A stretch of 64,000 nucleotides of DNA from Synanceia verrucosa (taxonomy: Eukaryota > Chordata > Actinopteri > Perciformes > Synanceiidae): positions 2,566,242 to 2,630,241 of the forward strand of contig CM056565.1 of the NCBI GenBank assembly GCA_029721515.1, read 5' to 3'. Under the pieces are notes generated by a model that saw nothing but the letters and a program-made list of their open reading frames with translations, made no database searches and had not been told where the DNA came from. Both the position numbers and the translations under genes were made by a program. Below, one piece after another: positions 22,020-34,289 of the stretch (position 1 is its first letter; every line of letters starts with the position of its first letter).

Positions 22020-24261
22020 TGAACTTTCACATGCATACAGTGGGGAAAAAAATGAGTGTTTACATTTAAAAAATGATGCAACATCATAAAATCATTCAAG
22101 TTTGGCCAAAACTAGTCAGTGTCTAGCCATTTAGATATGATCAGTTGCGTGTGAGATGTCAGCGGTAAAAATGGATGTGATGCATTCATGGTGCTCACAG
22201 CATTACAAATTACATTTGAGAAAATCAGACAACAACAACAGCTCTTTCCAGCAACAACATCCCTGCTTCCAGAACACACTGTAAACTGTTTTCACAGAGA
22301 CTATTCATCAGAAAGTCTAGCCAATGAAAAATGTTCACAACAAGATCTGCTGACTTTTTCTGGGGAGACTTGTGCTGTTAAATCTTTCAAGTGACTGAGC
22401 TGTGAGCACCAGCTCTGCTGTTGCCATGGAGGCAGAAATGTCATATAAAACAAAACAGTTTGTATGCTAGATGGCAACAGACAATATTATTTATTTGGGC
22501 GAATCAATCTTTAATTAAAAAGGCCAGTATTGTTGGTAGTATTAGCCTGCAGCTCGGGACATGATAACATTTACTAATGGTATTACTTACTCCCATTGTG
22601 TGTCACTCATTTCCCTCTGGCTTTTACCACATGCATCAATTGTCATTGTGTTTGAATCCATACTTGCCAGATAAGGTCACCAATAAAGTGAAGTCATAAA
22701 CAAATCCACGCTCTTCTTTTGTGTCTGCCTGTAAAGCGGCCTGCCGCCCGTCCTTACAGCCTTCTGCTTTCTTTTTATTCTCGTAATAATAATCGAGCAT
22801 GCTGGTGTTAGACACATGAATACACCGACTCTTCACCAACCTGCCAACTTTATTCTCTAGGAGTTTTTTTAACTGACCCACATAGCATTGCTCTTCTCTC
22901 CTGGCTTTTAGGTCCACTTACCCCTGAATCAATGTTCATCAGCTGGGCCAGAGGTGACTGTAAAGGCCTGACAATAGTGCACTATTGATGAGCACCAGCC
23001 CAGACTAATTTAAACTGCATATGGCATTATCAATACCTGGTACCGACCCAGACTCTGTATTACTATTCAGCTGGTGTTTATCAGGGGAGCAGATAGGTGG
23101 ATCAGTGTTTGAGACAGCTGAATGCTGGGTAATTAGAGCAGAGAGTTGTGTTGTCCCCAACAATATGGTTTTCTAGCAGCCCTTTTGTTTGTTTGTTTGA
23201 ACTCTCCCTTCATGATAGACTTCTGGGTAATGAGGTCCCGATGTAAACGTGAGGACATGCTGTGTGCGTCTCTAGTCATTTTCTTCTCCTCATAAGGTGT
23301 CGCTTGATATTTTGAAAGTTGTTTACTGGGATTTGTTCTCACATTATTTTTTCAATTCTAGATTTAAATGCAAAAACAGCAAAGTGGATAGAGGTGGAGA
23401 TTTTCCATTTACCCTGTTATGACATTTAGTTAACTGATTTTTTGGAGGGTGGTATTTTTGTTTTTGTTTTTTTTTTAGGTAGAAAAACACCACTCCCATG
23501 TCCTGTAGATTTGAGGTTGACTGAAGGTCCTTTCTGAAATTTTTTAGTCGGAGCAGAATGCTAGATGACAATTTTTAGATCCACCAGCTCAATATAGCTC
23601 ATAATCCTCTTTAAACGTTCCACTACCACTTATGCGGTGCCCCGTTGTGCTAACTTAAATGCTTTTCTGGCTGATTTAAAGTTGGAGAGGTGAAAAATAA
23701 ATTCTTACAAAGGTCACAGAAGTGATAACTGAACGATAATGACTTCTTCAGATTCCACCTGTAATGAAGACCCTATTGTACCCATACCTTCTATCTTCTA
23801 TTGATTTTAAATGTTCTATGGCTGTATGAGATGTAATATATGAACTGTCAGCTCGTGTATATTTCTTCAACGTTTTTGAAGTAGTTAATAAATTGCTTGA
23901 CTCTGTCAGATGTCAGATCTATTGCAGTATCACATGGCCTTTTTTCGCTTGTTTAATTTACTGAAAGCACACATAACTCAATAAGGTTATCATGTTGTAC
24001 AAGGTCTCTTTATTCTTTCATTCTCTGAGTCTGAATGGAAACATTTCATCTGTTGTGCTCAATGAATTCCAGAGAGGACAGAAGGTCTGAATGTGGACTG
24101 TTATGTTATATGTTGATGTATGGATGGCTTGTTTAATATTCAGCAACCGATATCAGGTGCTGCTGCTCGAGGTTTGCTTCCTCCATGAACAGCAGGAGAT
24201 GATAGATGTGCTTTTATTATTTGTAAAAATCACAGACCTGCGGATGGGTAATTGAAAATTC
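22020..24261. other. Non-coding, unassigned
   Basis: No gene recognised. The open frame at 22636-22917 on the minus strand has no domain. A T-run lies near 23465. Confidence 0.4.
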
Positions 24262-24479
24262 ATTTTCCACAGTGTATTTTTGAGAAGAACTGAGAGGCAA
24301 TGCATGGAGTACAATCTCGATTAAATCTTATTAGATTATCACCGGCTGTAACCCCTTAACTTTCAGGTTTCCCCTTAATTTCAAGAGGAAGTCCATCTGA
24401 CAGCATGACACATACTGTATGTCTTTATATATATTAAGTTATTACTCCTATATATTACTACTTTATAATATCAAAACAA
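24262..24479. repeat. Paralogous segment, copy 1 (pair at 33417)
   Basis: TTCCACAGTGTATTTTTGAG, then CTTTCAGGTTTCCCCTTAA and CCATCTGACAG and TTATAATATCAAAA occur here and in the same order at 33417-33670. The Tc1-like insertion that follows is in the same relative place in both. Confidence 0.75.
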
Positions 24480-24989
24480 CACCAGTCAGACACAACATGA
24501 TGACCTCCTGTCTAATCTAGTGTTGGTCCCCCTGTGTGACCTCTGACCCCTGAAGGTTTACTCTGTGGTATGTGACTCCTTTCTATGTTCAGCAGCATTA
24601 ACTTCTCTGCTCTGTTAGATCAGACCAGCAGGACCAGCCTTCACTCCCCACCTGCATCAGTGATCCTTGTCCTCTCATGACCCTGTCTCTGGTTCATCAC
24701 TGGTCCTTCCTTGGACCACTTTTGATAGATCCTGACCACTGCAGACCAGGAACAGACCACCAGAGCTGCAGTTCTGGAGATGCTCTGATCCAGTCCTCTA
24801 GACATCACTGTTTGATTCTTGGTGTCAAACTCCTGAAAAATCCTGATGCTGGAAAATTTTTCCTGCTTCTAACATCAACTCTGAGGAATAAATGGTCATT
24901 TGTTGTCTTATATATCCAGGAGCCATGATGAAGAGATCAGTGTTATTCTCTTCATCTGGCAGTGGTCATGATGTCATGCCCGATTGGTG
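24480..24989 (-). mobile_element. Tc1-like element, internally deleted
   Basis: The ends CACCAGTCAGACACAACATG and, on the opposite strand, CACCAATCGGGCATGACATC form 26-bp inverted repeats (about 20 of 26 match). I recognise the interior as the start of a fish Tc1-like transposase read on the minus strand: the segment about 24610-24850 corresponds to the N-terminal helix-turn-helix DNA-binding part, with stops and frameshifts. The catalytic DDE part is deleted. It is non-autonomous. The + strand open frame over this region is a shadow. Confidence 0.7.
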
Positions 24990-26575
24990 AAGCTGTTCTC
25001 ATACGCAGTGTATATGTATGCCTATAAAAAAATACAAATTTCAGGCAGCAGATGACTCCTCAAAAGCCTTTTTGTGTGTGTGGTTCAACCTGCAACACAC
25101 TCTAAGTGATCCTCAGGCCGGTGACTACCATGACCATAGATCACAGGACTTAGATGTAGGCTGCTTCAAAATTTGCAGGTTCACTCTTCCTTGCTGCATT
25201 TTCATGTTAGAATACACACCCATGATTAATAAAGACACTTAATAAAACCCCTTTTGTTTTACTTTGCACACATATTAAAGGATTTGTAACCTAAATGCTA
25301 TGCACTTCAGACCTTACGATATACTGTTTGAATAGGACCATATGTCAGCAATGACAGAATACATAGAAACTATGAAAGTAATCAGCAAATCAGTGTCTAT
25401 CTATGCATAGATATGTAGAGCTGATATGTATTTTATATTTAATAGAAGACTAACATTTTTTTTCCTCTGTGATGTGTGACATAGATAAGTCTATAAATCA
25501 GACATTAATATTCGACTTTCTTTCCGTGTAATATCTTCCTGCCCAGTCATGCCCAGCTGCGTTCAACCCACTGTGAAGGACACACACTGTGCTACTTGAG
25601 ACGAGTCTGCAGCCTTTGCCCTTCTGTCTCATCAACCCCAGCAGTTTTCAAATGGAAATGAGCTTGGATAGATTTGTGTGAAGGCCTCTGACCCTGACAC
25701 CTGACCTCGTTGACCAAATTAAAATCTGCAAAGAGCTATGGCTACTACTTGATTTTAGTAAAAGTCAGTCAGGAGAGAATTCTTTTTGCTGCTCCAAACG
25801 TATTGGCCCTGAACTTCTCATGTTAAAGTTTTCACATTGAAATACACTTTGTTCATTCAGAAATTTTTTTGAAAGAAACTTTTCAAGCCAGAGATTTAGC
25901 AGTGGAGTTAGTTAACCTTGTCCAGAGTCAGTCCTTTCCCCACTTCCACGCTTGCCTTAAGTGATGGGCCTCTCATAGAAGCCAATTAGGCTGTGTCATT
26001 CCTCGGGGTGTACAGGCCCCGTTTGATAGATCATGCACCAGAAGCATGTGGAGGGAAAGCCAGCCAAGCATGCTCTTAGGTCAGCTCCATCCAACATACA
26101 CCAACCCCTACTATCAGTCAGCCAAGGCTGTGTGATCAATGGGGAGGAAACTGTGTAGCTATTATTTATAGGATCACCACGCCATTAGACCCAACTATCC
26201 ACTTAGCCTTTGCCACTGACTGTTTCTGTGTGCCAGACTAGAGAGAATTGGAGATTGAGGATGGCTCACCAGCCCATATTGTAGGAATCATTCTTTTCAT
26301 TTATCTCCATCCACACTAAATTGACTGTGGACTTCAGTGCCTGTGATACAGCAGCCCGCCCGAATTTTGAGGCAGGACGTAGTGCACCATTTAAAAACCA
26401 CACTCTGTGATGTAGAACATCAGTGCTTGTGTTGTTGTTGTTTCATTGACCAATATAAGACTGGTTAGAAAGCTGGATGAAATGCACTGAACTAATACAC
26501 TGTACACTTTTTGGTTGTTACCATGTTAATAACACAACTGAGTGGCGAGCACTGTTCCCTCACAGCCAGCATGTT
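24990..26575. other. Non-coding, few repeats seen
   Basis: No gene. The part 25500-26300 has balanced composition, no repeat signature and could include conserved regulatory DNA, which I cannot test. Confidence 0.4.
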
Positions 26576-26720
26576 CTCCCTGTGGAACCATGGGTTCTCT
26601 CTGGTTCTCTTTCGGTTCTCTTTTGATTCTCTCTGGTTCTCTCTGGCTGTCTCTTGGTTCTCTCTGCCTCTGTCTTGTTCTCCCTGGGTTCTTTCTTGTT
26701 CTCTCTGCTGTTCTGTCCAG
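26576..26720. repeat. GGTTCTCTCT minisatellite
   Basis: About fourteen degenerate copies of a 10-bp unit GGTTCTCTCT follow one another. The open frames across it on both strands are by-products of the period. Confidence 0.85.
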
Positions 26721-28545
26721 GGTGAACTCCGCTTTCACACAGCATAATACCCTGAATGGCATAAGCAGTGTTAAAAGATGAAGAATGAATGAATGTACCA
26801 TCCTATTTGTCAGGGCATCTGGGAAATAGAATGTCAGATCATCAGAACATTGTTGAGGGCCTTTAGGAGCAACCTCACTCTAATAACACACATTTTCTTT
26901 CTTCAGTTCTATTGTCTTTATATTGTGCTAATTATTGGCATCTGACCCAGGCAGATATGATTTAAGGTCTCTATTCACTTTAAAACCGCAACCTAATCAA
27001 AGAAATATTCATATTGTGTATGTCATTCCATTAATCATAGTGCAGTTGGTTCAGCCATAAGTGAACGTGCCTTTGTCTAACAGCTATAAAAAGCATATCA
27101 AGAGACTGACGTTTCTTTATTTATACTTCACAGACAGGGTTGTGTACTCAGAGAATGCATGAAAGGCCTCTCAGAAGTCCTAAAATCCTTTTGAGCACTG
27201 TCTGTTGTAAATTATATTAGCTGCTTTTGCAGCAGGATGATGTTTTGTCTTATCTCACATCTCACATTTGGAATTTGTGTTCCTTTTCATCACACAAGAC
27301 CAGACTATACATGAGATAAGCATCATAGCCTTTAATGGAATTTGGCCAAAGTGAGCTGATAAATGAAGCAAATGATTTGTGCATATGGGCTGACTATTCG
27401 CTGAATCCCCTGAGACTGAAAAATGTCTGAGACATTCAAGCCATTAGCAAACGTAAGCCTATTTAAGTTTCTATAGTTTTGTTGCAGGCGGGAGTGGAAG
27501 CCCTTGGGTCTGTGGCATCTGACTTATTGCATTTATTGTACACTGTGTGAAAACATTTATACAAGACAAGTGGATGCTTCAGGAAATTTGGCCTGATGTG
27601 TTGAGCTGTGAGTGCTTCAATATTAGTCACAGGGGTACTTTTATCCCCGGCATAGCTTTGTGTCCAGCTCAATTAAGCAGAGCTCAAACACTTTCTCAGA
27701 CCATGAGCGTTGATTATCTGGCCACGTCCCACCAGCATGAGTCCTTGCTCTCTTTCATGTCTGTTAAAACAGAGGGTGGGAGAGTGGTGGTGCTGGGGGT
27801 GGGGGTTTAACTGGCCTATTTTTGCGTGTCAGTTTAGGACACAGCGGGAAACAATGGGTATCTGTGTGGGGATATTGGCCATGTCATTTGCAATAAGCCC
27901 ACTTCAGTTCTTTCTGTGAAACATCTTATGTGTGTTGTTTCCCCTTGTTTTTTTTTTTTTTTACCTTTATAATGTTGCACAATGTTTTGTTGATATTTTT
28001 CCAATGCAATAAATACTACCGTACATTAGTACAAGTAGTAGTATTAGCACACATTAAGAAAAAAATGCTGCATCTGCGGTTGGCAGAATCCCTTAAAAAT
28101 AAATTGTCATAAATATGCCTCTAGATCTGGAATAACCTGTTTTCGATAATTTCCCACTCACTGTTTATTAATGTGTCATTTCTTTTTTTTTTTTTTTACC
28201 CTGTCTTCAGTGTAACTGTGATATGGCATCACATTAAATGAGCTTGCATTGTGTGCTGATCTGCTGTCTAAATGACAGTTAAAAAAATAGCTCTCTAAAG
28301 CTTATCTTTGAAGAAGATGTGACAAATGTTACAATTTTATAACCTGGGCAGAGTTCTGTAAGCACAGTGGGGCACATATTGAACCATAACATTCTGTCTG
28401 GTGTCTAGTGAATATATGCATACCCACAGTAGCCTATATGAAGCAGTATCCATCACTGTCTGTATTCCTACGCTCTTTAGTGATCAGCATAGGAGCACAG
28501 AATGATAGCGTTCTTTGGTAGAGGGCTCCACCTGTTCTTTCAGAA
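26721..28545. other. Non-coding, unassigned
   Basis: No gene. T-runs lie near 27948 and 28186. Confidence 0.4.
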
Positions 28546-29035
28546 CTAGGGTAGAAGGGACACCTTCAAGTCAGACTGAAGTATGCTAAGGATAACCTGG
28601 AGAAAGACTATACTGGAAGCATGTCCTTTGGTCAGACGAGACCAAACTAGAGCTTTTTGGCTGTAGAGACTTATAACAGAAGGCTTATGTTTGGAGAAAC
28701 AAGGCAGAACAGCATTCCCATAGTGCAACAGTGCTGGCAGTATGATGCTGTGGGGAAGTGTCAGTTCATCTGCAGCTGGGAATCTCGTCAAGGTGGAAGG
28801 AATTCTGAAGAAAGGAGGTTATGTGAAGATTTTGAAAGAAAACCTCAAGCAGTCATCAGCAAAACTGGGTCTGGGTCTTTGTCTTTCAACATGACAGCGA
28901 TCCAAAACATATGGCGCTCCTGGTGAAGAAGTACTTCCAGAAGACCAATGTTGATGCAATTTATTGGTCTGCACAAAACCCTGACTTGAATCATATCGAA
29001 AATAAGAAAAAAAGCGTCAAGGACCATCTAAGTCC
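28546..29035 (+). pseudogene. Tc1-like transposase, decayed catalytic part
   Basis: The + strand carries Tc1 transposase similarity in several frames. Readable pieces in order: SFGQTRPN near 28625 (from the TDE-type motif region), an AGSMMLWGSV segment at about 28735, KVEGILKKGGYVKILKENLK at about 28790-28850, KLGLG, then a block corresponding to the conserved QHDNDPKH region and the SPDLNPIEN region near 28885-29000, here with substitutions and shifts. The DDE catalytic triad is not intact. No terminal repeats were identified nearby. It is an old dead copy. Confidence 0.8.
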
Positions 29036-29165
29036 TAAAACCTCTAAATTCATATAGTATAGTTATAGTTTTTTTTTTCTCTGTTAATGATTTGTTGCCC
29101 TCCCTGTAAAGCGTCCTTAGGTTCCTTGAAAGGTGCTTCTAAGTCTATATTATTATTTTATTAGA
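29036..29165 (+). repeat. L2-type LINE 3' tail relic
   Basis: CTGTAAAGCGTCCTTAGG, CTTGAAAGGTGCT and a final TATTATTATT resemble the 3' end of teleost L2/Maui LINEs. Short and degenerate. Confidence 0.5.
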
Positions 29166-29667
29166 ACCATAACCCTGCATAGTGACAATGGCCAAAACAA
29201 GGAGATAAACTGCCGCAGACCTGGAGAACGTAATCCAGTGTCAGCATCCTGTCCGTCCATTCAGAAACACTCTTTATAAAACTGTGTTAGAGGATGAGTG
29301 ACTAATTGTGGTGTAGCAGCTAGAAAGCTGTGCTATCCTGTCTCAGCCCTCTCAGCCTCCACTCCCTCTAAAAGCAGGTGGCTGACCTTACTGGGGACAA
29401 CATGGAAAAGGACTGAGCTGGCAATGATGCCCTTAATGTACTGCTGAAAGAAAAACAGTTACATGGGTATTCCCTCTCCCCAGGGTGAAGCTGGACTCAT
29501 TGTTTTCACCCCATTGTTATCCCAGAGAGTGATTTGTGATTTTATCTTAGAACGCTTTCACAACCCTTTCACAGTGTGTTTTCAGTTCATGAAAGTCAAT
29601 TGTTAAATTTTTGTAGCCCAAAAATGTCAGTGTTCAGTTACTCTTGGCTCCACTGTCTCGTGTCACT
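29166..29667. other. Non-coding, unassigned
   Basis: Nothing recognised. Confidence 0.4.
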
Positions 29668-30590
29668 GAATGCAAGAAAAGAAGAGGCTCACTCCGCAAG
29701 GGCCGCTGGCAACCTTATACCGCTGGCAGGGAGCTTTGAGTCTGGGTCCTGTGCTGCCCTGGGAGTGGTGGAGTGGCGTTGGGGCTGACAGGGTCGCAGG
29801 TTTGGCGACTGGGGTTGCTCAATTGCTCCTGGGTTTGATGTGGACGCTGTTGGTTAGAGTGTCCTGGGGGTTGCCCTGTCTGGGTCGGGTTGCTATGGGC
29901 TGCTGGCTTGCGGTGTAGCCTCATCGACTGCTGCGGGCGACTCCGGTGCTGCGGCTCCCGGGAGTCGTGGTGCGAGGGGGGACCCGTGGGTTTGTTGGAG
30001 TTCCCCCTGGTCCTTTGCCTCTCGGCTCTGGGGCTCCGCACTCCAGCGCCAATTTCCATCCATACCGGATTCACCCTTGACGCTGTCGCCTCGGGCCGGA
30101 CCTGCACCAGACTGCCTCTTATCACACACTTCACACTCACTGTATATATATTCACATATAAGGACATATCAGATAGGGCCCGTGGGAGTATGGGTGGGGT
30201 CGGTGGGTTCTGGGATGGGGCAGTTTGCAGTGCTCTATGGTGCTGTGTCCTCCCCTCCTGCTGTTTCCCCCCCGCTCTCCACTTTTAATGCAGCACACAC
30301 TCACAAGCCTGGGGGGTTTTGGTTGGGGTGACCCCAGAGTATCCTCCTCTGCCCCCCTGTGTTTCCTTTTTAATTCACAATGGAGCAGCACTTTCCTCTC
30401 TGGCTCTTAATAAGAAAATACAATAAAGAAAGACAGATTTGTTTCCAGAGAGGGCCGGTGACGGTCACGCACATGCACAAAAATATTATTATACTTTTCT
30501 GCAAGATTAAAATATGCACTAATCTTATAAAGAGTTGACACCTCCTATCTTGTGGTGTTTAACGATGAGAATAGGTGCTGACAAAAAAAA
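29668..30590 (+). mobile_element. L1-like LINE, 5'-truncated copy 2
   Basis: GC-rich 3' region of the same family as 10300-17321. It matches 15060-15755 (for example CTTTGCCT then TCGGCTCTGGGG, and CACTTTTAATGCAGCACACA) and then jumps to match 17090-17308, ending AATAGGTGCTGAC plus an A-run at about 30582. About 1.3 kb present in the long copy, including the G-quadruplex tract, is absent. There is no coding sequence: the open frames over it are by-products of GC content. Confidence 0.8.
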
Positions 30591-30685
30591 AGAAAACAAG
30601 AGGCTTGAAAACTGCAGTCCACACAAAATGGCAATGATTACTGACATGCCGAATGACCAAGCTGCTGTATTTGATGAGCTGGGAG

Positions 30686-31302
30686 TAGGGGTGGGCGGTG
30701 TAAAAGGTATAAATGGTATACGATATAAATTTAGCCAACAGTAGAGATTTTGGGTTATACGTGTTTACTGCAGTAGTTCGTTGTGGTTGTGTTTGTTTAC
30801 ATAGAGAGAACGGGCTGTGCTGCCTCTTCTGTTGTCCTACAGAATCATCTAGAATACCTGCCTGTATTGTTGGTTGTCATATGTTCTACTCAGTGTGCTG
30901 CTGCACTGTTTGTCTTGAATATACCCATTTGTTTAACAAGTTAAAATGATCGCAGTCACAATGCTAATTTATGTTAGCCCGTCTATGGCGTGTTCCATTA
31001 TGTGTTAGCATTAAGCAAGTGGACTTTGTGAAGGCTAATACTGAAGGCAGCACTGTTACCATTATTATTTGTTTTATGTTTTCTACAGTTACAGTTTTGC
31101 ACAACACATTTTCTGAAAGTAATATTACTGACTTATGTTATTTAATAGTTTAAAAAACAGCTTTCTGCTTGAATGTTTTTACCATGTGCTATAGTAACCA
31201 TTAAGAAACTGTTATGCTGTAATTTACATACCAAAGTATACCATGATATATACCGTCTACCGTCTATGGTTCAAATTATACCGTGATATAAATTTAAGAG
31301 CC
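30686..31302. mobile_element. Possible non-autonomous hAT element
   Basis: TAGGGGTGGGCGGTGTAAA at about 30688 resembles a hAT terminal repeat, and repeated TATACCGT/GATATAAATTTA motifs end the block near 31300. The two ends do not form a clean inverted repeat, so this is tentative. Confidence 0.35.
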
Positions 31303-32282
31303 TAGTTGGGAGTGAGAACAGGCTGGAATAATAATGTGTTTGCAGAAGCTAGATGGCTCTCCCTCTCAAAGTAACTAGCCTGCAGATACATGGCATTTAA
31401 CTTGTAGGAGCCATAGTTTTTTAAGATTGTGTAGTCTAGAAAGAAGGAGAGAAAGGACACAACAGCAAAAGGCCACACAGACCACTTCGGTAAGGACAGA
31501 GCATTGGTAGATGAGGCAGCCACTCTACAAGTTGATCTACCTGAGTGAGGAGAGTTTTTTGGGGCCAATACCTCACCATTCTAGCAACAACTTTGCAGTA
31601 GAAATGTGCAGGAGGAGATCTCTGATTGTCTGGTATTGCAAGGCTGCAGATCAACATTGTCATCCGTAAAGCCACTAGTATGTGACTGACTACAAATCTG
31701 TGGCAAATGGCAAAGCAGAGCAGTGCAACATTCATAAAAAAAAGCTCAGCAGTGACATTACAAGGATGCAATGGAGCGATGATGAGATGACTGTTTGAGT
31801 AATGCTCACTGGAACATGTCCAAGTTTATGTATTACAACTATGTATTACTCTCAAGTGTTGCTCCCCTTGCCTGGCTAGGCTAAATAAATGTAAAAGAAT
31901 GAACCTGCTGCTTGAGAGGCAGCTACTGCTGCTTTTCAAGTGGAACCACTTGGTTTAAGAATTTGAATATACCAATCCCGTGGACTGGTACAGTTAAGTT
32001 AATAATACATTACACAGTCAGACGCCATTATATCATTGACATGCAATTCAAGTTTCTGTAAAATGGCATTCTCTTCGTCTAGATATTTACAATCCTTTTA
32101 TGGTTTTACATGACAAAACCACTGCTGCTAGAAATATAGCATTTCACCCTGGACTGAAATATGATCTAATTATTTGTTTTTCTTCATCTACTTGCAGGAA
32201 GTTTGTATGTGAAAATAGCAATGATTATTACTGCAGGAGAAATTATGTGTGATACAAAAAGTGCTCAAGGAGGCTCACCTCA
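31303..32282. other. Non-coding, unassigned
   Basis: Nothing recognised. Confidence 0.4.
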
Positions 32283-32290
32283 TTGACAAT

Positions 32291-32557
32291 TATGGTTGCA
32301 AAGGGGCTGAAAATTTCCAGAAAGTTTCTGGAAAGTTTCCTGTAAATTTCCATGGGAAGTTAATCTTGGAAATTTTGGAAATATTCCATAGTGGAAACCT
32401 TCCATGGGAATTATGGGAATTAATGGGAATTTGGGGAAACTAACTGGGAAAATATTATATCCAAGCATAAATATAAACAGAAGTCATAAGAAAACATCCA
32501 AACAAAATGTTTTCAACAGTTTCCATTTTTGAAAATTCCCAGAATTTTGCAACCCTA
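32291..32557. mobile_element. hAT MITE
   Basis: Left end TATGGTTGCAAAG and right end (opposite strand) TAGGGTTGCAAAATTC form the terminal repeats. The interior consists of TTTCC/GGAAA-rich repeats. It is flanked by TTGACAAT (32283-32290) and GTGACAAT (32558-32565), an 8-bp target duplication with one change, as expected for hAT. It carries no coding capacity. Confidence 0.85.
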
Positions 32558-32565
32558 GTGACAAT

Positions 32566-33416
32566 AAGGATTGCTTTGTTTACAGAATTATTAACGTTTT
32601 GTATGCTTTTGGCATTGTGTATTTAATATGTGACACAAAAGCATTCTTCACTAGAATCATTCTGTACACTGTATATTATCGACATGTTTACAGAATATAG
32701 CTGGTATAACTGTATCTCTTTTAATAGCTAAGATAAATAAATAATAATGAATACATCTCAGTAAAAGGTGTGAATATCCAAAATAATACATTGTTATTAT
32801 TTTGATCATACATTTTGATTATTTTGCATTATGAGAAGGGTGTAATAAACCTAATTCATTCATTTGCAGTTTGAGCACCTTTATATTTTCTTAAAACTCT
32901 TCTGGAAATAAAGAAAAAGAAGTCAAAGGAAAGGTTAAACTGTCACATGTCATTCCCTCGTCTCTGTTTTGGGAGACAGTTCAGATGCTCACAGTCTAAA
33001 GAAAACTCTTCCCTTAAGCCAAAACGCTCAGCTGATGAGACTGACGATAAGCCAGGGATAGTTTTAGCGGTCTCCTTAATGTATGTCACACTGCATGTCC
33101 CTCATACAGTGCCATAGCATGATTCACTTTAGCACTGCTCCTTTATAGTGTACAATAACGGATGTTGTTTTATTACTGGATGTGATACTCCATTTGTGTG
33201 ACATCACTACCATCTTTAAGTGCTGCATATATGCTGTATATATCCTAACCTTGCATGTAAGCTACAGTTTATAGGCTTCTGAATTTGGCCACCATGATAG
33301 CAATCAGCATAAGCCTACTGAAAGGGTAACAGCTATCATGAACAGTAATTTCAGTAATGTAGGTGCATTTTATGTTCTGCAGTATGACAGCACGGAAGAA
33401 TTATTTTGAGAGTTCA
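32566..33416. other. Non-coding, unassigned
   Basis: Nothing recognised. Confidence 0.4.
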
Positions 33417-33775
33417 CATTCCACAGTGTATTTTTGAGAAGAAAAAGTCATGCAGCACAATCTTAATTAATAAATAATATCATTGGCTGTAGATTAACCC
33501 TTTAACATTCAGGTTTCTCCTTTGATTTCCCCTTAACTAAATTCAAGTTGAAATCCATCTTATTCCACACCATCTGACAGTATTGTACATCATTATTGTT
33601 CCAGCTTTTAATGTGTACAATAAGCAAAGTCTTCCATTTTTCCATGGAACTTTTGCTTTATAATATCAAAAATACACTGGCGAGGCATAACATTATGAGC
33701 ACCTGCCAAAAACATCAAATGTTAATTTGTTGCCTTGTATGTCCCAGGTGCAATGATGAAGAGATAATCAGTGAG
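33417..33775. repeat. Paralogous segment, copy 2, with Tc1-like remnant
   Basis: Matches 24262-24479. From 33675 it holds the end CACTGGCGAGGCATAACATT of the same Tc1-like element, then jumps to its far part, GCAATGATGAAGAGAT. This copy has a larger internal deletion and has lost its outer right repeat. Confidence 0.7.
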
Positions 33776-34289
33776 GACACGTTACATGGGGATTTTAAGA
33801 CAAACAATAACAAACAGGTGTGTGTCACTAATTGCTACCTAGCCAGCCTCTAAATGAGTAAAATCAAGTCTCACAGTAAGGAGGGAAAATGCTTTATCTG
33901 TGCTGTGATTCTAATGCTTGTAGCTCAAGCACAGCCATGCCTTCAGCCATAACGCTGGAGTTTATATTCATTAAAGTATGTTTTGCTATACTGTTGCAAA
34001 TAAGTTGTAGCCTCTATTATTTCAATTTCTAGGAGAGAATCAAGAGGCGCAATGGTTTTCATTGTCAGGTATACAGTATGTGCTCACATCTGGCCAGGAG
34101 GATATGCCCTACACTTACATTAATTAGCCACACAAAGGCTGCAGGCAGTCACTTCAACATTAGAATGCAGAAACATAAACCTTGAAGTAGCCACAAGTCT
34201 AGTCATTTTTCGCTGAACACTACGAAGTCAGTCTTTGTGATTACTCTTCCCCTCAACAGGTTTTTCTAATACACACAACTCTTCACAGT
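33776..34289. other. Non-coding, unassigned
   Basis: Nothing recognised. Confidence 0.4.

Noticed and set aside
26511..26801. Open frames with Ser/Leu or Arg/Glu repeats
   Set aside because: Translation of a 10-bp minisatellite on both strands.
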